Of a stretch of 40,936 nucleotides of DNA, positions 35,527 through 40,936 are shown piece after piece (the first letter of the stretch is position 1; every line of letters starts with the position of its first letter). Location of the stretch: NCBI GenBank assembly GCA_015490175.1, contig WFYJ01000170.1, positions 1-40,936 on the forward strand, read 5' to 3'. The notes beneath the pieces are model-generated. The model was given only the letters and a program-made list of their open reading frames with translations, searched no databases and was not told where the DNA came from. Source of the stretch: Saprospiraceae bacterium (GTDB lineage Bacteria > Bacteroidota > Bacteroidia > Chitinophagales > Saprospiraceae). The position numbers and the translations under genes are program-made.

Positions 35527-36735
35527 TCAGGCGGATTTTGCCGCAAAGGCCGACCATGCGAGTAGTCCGATACCGAGGGGCAGGAGGAGGGTGAGGCCGA
35601 AGAGCACCTCGTAGGTGGCCGGCAGGAAGCCCAGGGCAGCCCAGAAGAAGAGTCCTTGCAGGAAGAGCCAGGTTTCGGTGCCGATCAGTCCGCCCACGAA
35701 CAGGGCGAGCCCCAGGCGTGCGGGGGCTGTGCGGGCGGGCCACATTTGCCGAAAGGCGGAAAATCCGAGCAGGCCGCAGGTCACCACGCCGAGCAGGATG
35801 AGGTGGATGAAGCCGATGACGAAGTTGCGGATGGTGTAGGCTACTTTGGCGATGAAGGGAATGACCACGGCCGTCTGGATGGCGATTTTGAGTACGAACG
35901 CCAGCAGGGCGATGCCGAGCAGCAGGCGCGTCGGGCCATCGAGGCGGGCGGCCACGGTGCGCCAGTGCGGGCGGATGAGCGCAAGGAAAAGACCGAGCGC
36001 CACGGCCTGTACGAGCACACCCGCGCTGTTGAGGGCGAAGAGCCAGGGCCTGGGCGTGGACCAGGTGACGGCCAGTGCGTAGGTCATGAGGCACGAGGCC
36101 GAAAGCCACCACAGAAAGCGGCGCACCCTGGCAGCAGGCAGCTCGATGCCCATGGTTTCCATCATGCGGAAGCCCAGCGCCACGATACCGAACAGGAACC
36201 AGCCGTTGAACTGGAAATGCAGGAAAAACTGCACGGCCATGTAGTACCATGCCGAGCCACGCAAATCGGTGAGCATGAGGGCCGGCATGGCCCAGAGAGC
36301 CAGTGTAGAGAGGGCCATGAAACCGATGGCCGCACGAGCGAGCATGCCCGCAGGCGTGCCTTTCGGCAAATGGGGCCACAGGCGCCGGGCAAAAGCATAG
36401 GCCAGCAACAGGAACAGAGTGGAAAACACGATGCTCCACAAGGCATAGCCCTGTGCCCAGAACGCCACGAACAAAGCCCAGGCACTCCCGATGAGGGCCA
36501 GGAACAGGTAGCGCCAGGAGCGCTCACGCGCCGTAGCCGGGACGAACTCGCGGTACAGCAGCAGGTACAGGGCAGGCCATGCCCAGCCCATCATGGCGAA
36601 ATGCGAATGGGCATGCAGCACGTTGTAGTAGTCCATCCACGGCAGCTCCACCACGAATGCCAGTCGCATCAGCGTGCCGGCCACGGCAGCAGTGAACAGG
36701 TTGAGCAGGAGCAACGGCCAGGCTTTCGCGGGCAT
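35527..36735 (-). CDS. Haem-copper-oxidase-like membrane protein
   Basis: A 402-residue protein with about 11-12 membrane helices. Near the N-terminus VLHAHSHFAMMGW (His41, His43, His45) resembles the haem-ligand helix of haem-copper oxidase/NO reductase subunit I. A second signature is HFQFNGWFLFGIVALGF near 170-190. The classical later His cluster for copper B and the second haem is not evident, and it is shorter than true subunit I, so it may be a degenerate or special-purpose relative (haem b carrier or NO-related). It lies third in the Rrf2-cytochrome c operon divergent from nosZ, suggesting a role in N2O or NO respiration. Confidence 0.7.
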   Translation of the reverse strand: MPAKAWPLLLLNLFTAAVAGTLMRLAFVVELPWMDYYNVLHAHSHFAMMGWAWPALYLLLYREFVPATARERSWRYLFLALIGSAWALFVAFWAQGYALWSIVFSTLFLLLAYAFARRLWPHLPKGTPAGMLARAAIGFMALSTLALWAMPALMLTDLRGSAWYYMAVQFFLHFQFNGWFLFGIVALGFRMMETMGIELPAARVRRFLWWLSASCLMTYALAVTWSTPRPWLFALNSAGVLVQAVALGLFLALIRPHWRTVAARLDGPTRLLLGIALLAFVLKIAIQTAVVIPFIAKVAYTIRNFVIGFIHLILLGVVTCGLLGFSAFRQMWPARTAPARLGLALFVGGLIGTETWLFLQGLFFWAALGFLPATYEVLFGLTLLLPLGIGLLAWSAFAAKSA

Positions 36736-36758
36736 GATTGTGTGTTTTTCCCGGGTGC

Positions 36759-36794
36759 AAAAGAGGGCGGAATGTGCAGTTACATACCGCCCTC
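36759..36794 (-). terminator. Hairpin between cytochrome c and oxidase-like gene
   Basis: GAGGGCGG (36763-36770) pairs with CCGCCCTC (36787-36794), loop 16. On the minus strand it is followed by TTTTGC (plus 36759-36762). It lies inside the operon and may lower expression of the third gene. Confidence 0.5.
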
Positions 36795-36807
36795 AGTTGC
36801 ACTTTAC

Positions 36808-37296
36808 TCACTTTTCGGCAACGGGCTTGCCATCGTTGTAAAACATGAATTCGAGCACGTCGCGGGCATCCTGTTCGGTGAGGTTCTGGTTGGGCATGCG
36901 CACCAGGCACTCCTTGAGCAGCTGTTGTGCCACGGGGTCTTTTTCGAGCATGGCGTCGGGGTCGGTGATCATGTTCATGATCCACACGGGCGAGCGGCGC
37001 TCGGTGACGCCCTTGAAGCCCGGCCCTACCACGCGCTGGTCGGTGAGTTTGTGGCAGGCGGCGCACTTCATCTCGTAGATGGCCCTGCCGCGTTCCACCA
37101 TGTCGGGGTCGAGCGGGTCGTTGAGCTGTACCTCCTTGATTTTGCCCACGACCACTTCGCCGCCGCTGTCGGCGGCCTGGTCGGCGAGCATGCTTTTGGG
37201 TTTGGAGGCGGGCTTGTCGGCCGTGCTGTTGTCGGCGTCGCTTCCGCAGGCCCAGACGAAGAGCCCCAGTACAGCGAGCATGGCAATCTTTTTCAT
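36808..37296 (-). CDS. Lipoprotein cytochrome c (mono-haem)
   Basis: A 162-residue c-type cytochrome. The signal ends at Cys17 (VWACGSD), a lipobox, so it is membrane-anchored in the periplasm. One haem site, CAACH at residues 78-82, and a likely axial Met134 (LVRMPNQNL). Small cytochromes of this kind flank nosZ in Bacteroidota and are thought to deliver electrons to it. It is 33 bases downstream of the Rrf2 regulator gene on the same strand. Confidence 0.9.
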   Translation of the reverse strand: MKKIAMLAVLGLFVWACGSDADNSTADKPASKPKSMLADQAADSGGEVVVGKIKEVQLNDPLDPDMVERGRAIYEMKCAACHKLTDQRVVGPGFKGVTERRSPVWIMNMITDPDAMLEKDPVAQQLLKECLVRMPNQNLTEQDARDVLEFMFYNDGKPVAEK

Positions 37297-37329
37297 AATC
37301 CTTCAGATTTTGTAAGGCAAATAAATTGA

Positions 37330-37755
37330 TCAGATCCTCATGGAAGAGTGCCTGAGGGTTTGCGCCAGCGCCTCGATGGTGTGCAGGCCAAACTGATACT
37401 CGAGGCTTTGCCGCATTACCGCCACGCTGGCATGGATGGGGCATGGTTGGGAAGTGTCGCATTCCGGCAGTCCCAGCATGCAGCCCTCGAACAGGCTTTC
37501 TCCGTCTATGGCTACGATCAACTCCTTGAACGTGCGCCGGCGCTGTACCCGGGTCAGATAAAAACCACCGTTGGGTCCTTTTAGCGAGCTGATGAAACCT
37601 TTGCGGGCCAGCTCTTGCAATGCCTTGGCCAGAAAGGCTCGTGGCAATTCCAGTGTTTCGGCCAGCCGATCGACGGAGAAATGTTTCGACTCGTCGCCTT
37701 CTGCGGCCATATATAGTACTGCTCTGATGGCATACCGTGCTTTGTGAGAGAGCAT
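37330..37755 (-). CDS. Rrf2-family regulator with three Cys
   Basis: A 141-residue Rrf2-type winged-helix regulator. N-terminal HTH MLSHKARYAIRAVLYMA and LPRAFLAKALQELARKG (about 37-53), then PNGGFYLTR wing. Cys92, Cys99 and Cys105 (GCMLGLPEC..QPCPIH) are placed as the Fe-S ligands of IscR/NsrR, so it probably senses NO, oxygen or Fe-S status (inference). The start is the inner ATG at 37755; the frame extends nine codons upstream. It is divergent from nosZ and first in the operon with cytochrome c, which fits a nos/NO regulator. Confidence 0.88.
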   Translation of the reverse strand: MLSHKARYAIRAVLYMAAEGDESKHFSVDRLAETLELPRAFLAKALQELARKGFISSLKGPNGGFYLTRVQRRRTFKELIVAIDGESLFEGCMLGLPECDTSQPCPIHASVAVMRQSLEYQFGLHTIEALAQTLRHSSMRI

Positions 37756-37827
37756 GTCTTCATCCGGTTTCAAGGTAGGCAAAGTCTTCTTTCCGGTGGC
37801 AAAGTACCGGTTTGTGGAAAGACTGGA

Positions 37828-37845
37828 TGTTGACGAAAGTCAACA
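37828..37845. promoter_or_regulatory. Crp/Fnr-type operator upstream of nosZ
   Basis: TGTTGAC-GAAA-GTCAACA is a perfect 7-base inverted repeat with 4-base spacer, close to the Fnr consensus TTGAT-N4-ATCAA with C/G at the inner position. Its centre lies about 65 bases before the likely nosZ transcription start and about 80 bases from the regulator start, so one Crp/Fnr-family protein could act on both. Confidence 0.8.
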
Positions 37846-37866
37846 ATGGTAATGACCAGGGTCAGT

Positions 37867-37895
37867 TTTGGGCCCCGGGACGCCCGCCATCTTTG
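37867..37895 (+). promoter_or_regulatory. Probable nosZ promoter
   Basis: TTTG at 37867-37870, 17 bases and CATCTTTG at 37888-37895 resemble the Bacteroidota consensus with one mismatch in the -7 box and a short spacer. Such imperfection fits an activator-dependent promoter; the Fnr-type site lies upstream. Confidence 0.5.
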
Positions 37896-37944
37896 CTATC
37901 GAAATAAAGACAAAGAAATCCTTTTTATTAAAACCAACTGATCT

Positions 37945-39936
37945 ATGAAGAACCTGATCGTCATCCGAAACCTCGCCCTGCTTTTTGCAGTGGCTGCAGG
38001 TGTGGCCTTGTGGTCTGGCTGTGGCCAGCAAGGTGCCCCTGCGGGCAAGAGCGGTGCACTGAGCAGCAGTGCCGCCGAGAAAGTGTACGTGGCTCCGGGA
38101 GAAAAAGACGAGTTCTACGCCTTCCTTTCGGGCGGTTTCTCGGGCCAGGTATCCGTACATGGTCTGCCTTCGGGGCGTTTGTTCAAGATCATTCCCGTCT
38201 TCTCGGTGGATGCCGAAAAGGGCTACGGCTTCAACGAGGAGACCAAGGCCATGCTGAACACGTCGCACGGCTTCATCCCCTGGGATGACGCGCACCACCC
38301 CGAGCTGTCGCAGACCAATGGCGAGACCGACGGGCGCTGGCTGTTCATCAACGCCAACAACACGCCGCGCATTGCCCGCATTGATCTGAGCACCTTCGAG
38401 ACGGTGGAGATCGTAGAGATCCCCAACAGCGGCGGCAACCACAGCTCGCCCTTCACTACCGAGAACACCGAGTACGTGGTGGCCGGCACCCGCTTCGGCG
38501 TGCCCTATCCGCAGCAGGACGTACCCATCAGCAGCTATGCCGAGAAGTTCAAGGGCATGCTGACCTACGTGAAGGTCGATCCTGAAACGGGGCACATGGA
38601 CATCGCCTTCCAGATCCTGCTGCCGGCCTTCGACTACGACCTGGCCCACTCGGGCAAGGGCAAGAGCCACGGCTGGACCTTCTTCACCACCTACAATACC
38701 GAGCAGAAGCATTCGCTGCTCGAGGTGGCCGCCTCGCAGCGCGACAAAGACTTCATCGCCGCCGTCAACTGGAAGAAAGCCGAAGAGTATCTCGCCCAGG
38801 GCAAATACCACGAGGTGCCGGCGCGCTATGCGCTCAACCGCTACGACGACGAAACGCACATGGCCACCTCGACCATCAAGGACAAGGTGAAAGTGCTGAT
38901 TCCGGAAGAGTGCCCCGGCATGGTGTACTTCCTGCCCACGCCCAAGTCGCCCCACGGCGTCGATGTCGATCCTACGGGTGAGTATATCGTGGGCAACGGC
39001 AAGCTGTCGGCCGACCTGACGGTACACAGCTTCACCAAAATGATGCAGGCCATCGAGAACGAGTCGTTCGAGACGGTCATCGAGGGCATTCCCGTGCTGA
39101 AGTACGAAGACGTGGTCGCCGGCGTGGTGAAGGAGGCCGGTCTGGGTCCGCTCCACACCGAGTTTGACGATCGCGGCTATGGCTACACCTCGTTCTTCAT
39201 CAGCTCCGAGGTGGTGAAGTGGAAAGTGGGCACCTGGGAAGTAGTGGACCGCGTGCCCACCTATTACTCGATCGGTCACCTCATGATTCCGGGCGGCGAC
39301 AGTCGCAAGCCGCAGGGCAAGTATCTCGTAGCCCTCAACAAGATCACCAAGGACCGCTACTTGCCCACCGGCCCCGAGCTCTGCCATGCCGCCCAACTGT
39401 ACGACATCTCGGGCGACAAGATGGAGCTGCTGCTCGACTTCCCGACCATGGGTGAGCCCCACTACGCTCAGGGCATCTCGGCCGACCGCATCATCCCGCG
39501 CCAGAAGAAGTTCTTCAAGCTCGAGGAGAACAAGCACCCCTACGCTGCCAAGGGTGAGAAGGAAGGCCGCGTCGAGCGCAAGGGCAACGAGGTGCACGTG
39601 TACATGACCACCATCCGCAGTCACTTTGCCCCCGACAACATCGAGGGTATCAAGGTGGGCGACAAGGTGTACTTCCACGTCACCAACCTCGAGCAAGACT
39701 GGGATGTGCCGCACGGCTTCGCCATCATGGGCGCCAACAATGCCGAGCTGCTCATCATGCCGGGCCAGACCGAGACACTGCTGTGGGAGCCCAAGGCCGA
39801 AGGCGTCTATCCGTTCTACTGCACCGACTTCTGCTCGGCACTGCACCAGGAGATGCAAGGCTATGTACGCGTCTCGCCGCGCAATGCCAATGTCGCCCTG
39901 AAGTGGTGGTTGGGTGAAGAAGAGCCCGTACAGTGA
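37945..39936 (+). CDS. nosZ: Nitrous oxide reductase, clade II
   Basis: A 663-residue periplasmic copper enzyme reducing N2O to N2. The signal is of Sec/lipoprotein type (lipobox Cys26, LWSGC) and has no twin-arginine motif, the mark of clade II NosZ. Copper-Z ligands include His117-His118 (DDAHHPELS) and further His in GNHSSPF, LAHSGKGKSHGW and SPHGVDV. The copper-A site near the C-terminus is Cys626, Cys630, His634 and Met637 (CTDFCSALHQEM). All key residues appear intact. First gene of its operon, followed by a membrane protein and nosL. Confidence 0.97.
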   Translation: MKNLIVIRNLALLFAVAAGVALWSGCGQQGAPAGKSGALSSSAAEKVYVAPGEKDEFYAFLSGGFSGQVSVHGLPSGRLFKIIPVFSVDAEKGYGFNEETKAMLNTSHGFIPWDDAHHPELSQTNGETDGRWLFINANNTPRIARIDLSTFETVEIVEIPNSGGNHSSPFTTENTEYVVAGTRFGVPYPQQDVPISSYAEKFKGMLTYVKVDPETGHMDIAFQILLPAFDYDLAHSGKGKSHGWTFFTTYNTEQKHSLLEVAASQRDKDFIAAVNWKKAEEYLAQGKYHEVPARYALNRYDDETHMATSTIKDKVKVLIPEECPGMVYFLPTPKSPHGVDVDPTGEYIVGNGKLSADLTVHSFTKMMQAIENESFETVIEGIPVLKYEDVVAGVVKEAGLGPLHTEFDDRGYGYTSFFISSEVVKWKVGTWEVVDRVPTYYSIGHLMIPGGDSRKPQGKYLVALNKITKDRYLPTGPELCHAAQLYDISGDKMELLLDFPTMGEPHYAQGISADRIIPRQKKFFKLEENKHPYAAKGEKEGRVERKGNEVHVYMTTIRSHFAPDNIEGIKVGDKVYFHVTNLEQDWDVPHGFAIMGANNAELLIMPGQTETLLWEPKAEGVYPFYCTDFCSALHQEMQGYVRVSPRNANVALKWWLGEEEPVQ

Positions 39937-39958
39937 TTTACTTCAGGTTTTTCAACCT

Positions 39959-39984
39959 GCCGGAGTGGCTGCGGCTGCTCCGGC
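39959..39984 (+). terminator. Hairpin between nosZ and next gene
   Basis: GCCGGAG (39959-39965) pairs with CTCCGGC (39978-39984), 12-base loop, followed by CCTTTCCC. The U-tract is poor, so it may be a processing or partial termination site that favours nosZ over downstream genes. Confidence 0.45.
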
Positions 39985-40014
39985 CCTTTCCCAAAACCGG
40001 CAAAAAACCACGTC

Positions 40015-40650
40015 ATGAAAAGGCTGCCGCAAATACTGATGCTGTTGGCGTCGCTCCTGCTCGCCGGGTTGTTCATCTGGCCCATGTGGCGTATCACGCT
40101 CGTGGCGCCGCAGTACCCCAACGGCGTGACGATGTACATCTACATCAACAAGATCGGAGGGGAAAGCGAGAGCACCCTGCAAAACATCAACATCCTGAAC
40201 CACTACGTGGGCATGAAACCCATCGTGCCCGAGTCCATCCCCGAGTTGCAGTACTTCCAGTGGATCGTGCTGGGCATGATCGTGCTGGGGCTGCTGGCGG
40301 CCATCGTCAACCGCAGGAGCGCTTTTCTGGCATGGGCCGTGGTCATGACCGTTCTGGCGGCAGCCGGCTTGTACGACTTCTACCTGTGGGAATACGACTA
40401 CGGCCACAACCTCAGCCCTGACGCGCCGATCAAGATTCCGGGTGCTTCGTACCAGCCGCCCCTGATCGGCACCAAGACCATTCTGAACTTCGTCGCCACT
40501 TCGCTGCCCCACACGTCAGGCATCATGGCCGGCCTGGCCATCGTACTGGCCCTGGCGGCCTGGTGGCTCAAGGGAAAAACCGAATCCGATGAAAAAGCTC
40601 CTGCTCGCCGCGCTCGCCGTGCTGGTGCACGCGTGCACGCCATCGCCTGA
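40015..40650 (+). CDS. Membrane protein of the nos operon
   Basis: A 211-residue protein with about four membrane helices: 5-24, then a periplasmic loop with YINKIGGESESTLQNINILNHYVGM (listed by NINILNHYVGM), 85-100, 105-122 and 170-190. It belongs to a type regularly found between clade II nosZ and nosL; the conserved loop NHYVGM and HNLSPDAPIKIPG suggest a metal or cofactor-related role, but function is unknown. Its basic tail (ARRARRAGARVHAIA) overlaps the start of nosL by 62 bases. Confidence 0.82.
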   Translation: MKRLPQILMLLASLLLAGLFIWPMWRITLVAPQYPNGVTMYIYINKIGGESESTLQNINILNHYVGMKPIVPESIPELQYFQWIVLGMIVLGLLAAIVNRRSAFLAWAVVMTVLAAAGLYDFYLWEYDYGHNLSPDAPIKIPGASYQPPLIGTKTILNFVATSLPHTSGIMAGLAIVLALAAWWLKGKTESDEKAPARRARRAGARVHAIA

Positions 40651-40936
40651 GCCGATCCACTACGGCGAGGCGCTGTGCCACTGGTGCAAGATGACCATCG
40701 TGGACCGGCAGCACGCCGCCGAAGCCGTCACGACCAAAGGCAAGGTGTATCAGTTCGACGCCATCGAGTGTCTGATGCAATACCTCGATGACCACGGCAA
40801 CGATGCTGACTTCGCCCTGCTGCTGGTCAACGACTTCAGCCGGCCGGGCGAGCTGACCGACGCGCGCACGGCTACCTATCTGGTCAGCGAGCAGATACCC
40901 AGCCCCATGGGGGCCTTCCTGTCGGCTTTCGCCAAA
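40589..40936 (+). CDS. nosL: NosL copper-binding lipoprotein, cut by window end
   Basis: The first 116 residues of NosL. MKKLLLAALAVLVHAC gives a lipoprotein signal with Cys16; then CHWCKM (Cys30, Cys33, Met35) is the copper(I)-binding site, followed by VYQFDAIECLMQYL. NosL is thought to supply copper for NosZ maturation. The frame is open to the last base, so the 3' end is missing. It starts inside the preceding gene in another frame. Confidence 0.93.
   Translation, partial: MKKLLLAALAVLVHACTPSPEPIHYGEALCHWCKMTIVDRQHAAEAVTTKGKVYQFDAIECLMQYLDDHGNDADFALLLVNDFSRPGELTDARTATYLVSEQIPSPMGAFLSAFAK

Noticed and set aside
37840-39858. 672-codon minus-strand open frame opposite nosZ
   Set aside because: Antisense to an intact nosZ with all copper ligands; composition is typical of shadow frames in GC-rich genes.

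Overview
The window reads as a chromosomal segment of a GC-rich member of the Bacteroidota, probably near the Saprospiria/Lewinella-type lineages (lineage is inference). The reasons are promoters of the Bacteroidota type (TTTG/TTG, 19-21 nt, TAnnTTTG), start codons preceded by A-rich sequence instead of Shine-Dalgarno motifs, the gene order of the ribosomal supercluster, zinc-free S14 and L36 forms, and a clade II nosZ with a Sec/lipoprotein signal.

Layout. Positions 1-531 are a repeat-rich non-coding stretch, followed by tRNA-Gly(CCC) and a minus-strand di-haem peroxidase lipoprotein (847-2193). From 2382 to 24560 lies the ribosomal supercluster on the plus strand: str (rpsL, rpsG, fusA), S10 (rpsJ to rpsQ), spc (rplN to secY), then map, infA, rpmJ and the alpha cluster (rpsM, rpsK, rpsD, rpoA, rplQ), then a separate rpsF-rpsR-rplI operon. 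Five consensus-like promoters and several hairpin/U-tract terminators cut this cluster into transcription units. About 780 bp of interspersed repeats sits between secY and map. A convergent unknown gene, another repeat block and ilvE follow.

From 26788 to 30010 there is a compact three-gene accessory locus: a HEPN-like helical protein, a KGGVGR-type ParA/MinD-like ATPase and a second P-loop ATPase. The first gene carries a frameshift and the second an in-frame TAA; the third is intact. I consider this the best candidate for an undescribed system (probably a conflict/defence-type locus), here apparently decaying or recoded. Next to it and convergent is a secreted MORN-repeat/caspase fusion with an EF-hand-like loop.

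From 31966 to 35141 (minus strand) are an outer-membrane barrel protein, amt and a PII gene, with a candidate plus-strand small RNA in the gap between the barrel gene and amt. The last part is a nitrous oxide reduction locus: a divergent minus-strand operon (Rrf2 regulator with three Cys, lipoprotein cytochrome c, haem-copper-oxidase-like membrane protein) and a plus-strand operon (nosZ, a membrane protein, nosL cut by the window end). The regulator and nosZ share an intergenic region holding a perfect Crp/Fnr-type palindrome. Together the right half suggests a heterotroph able to respire N2O under oxygen limitation and to scavenge ammonium.
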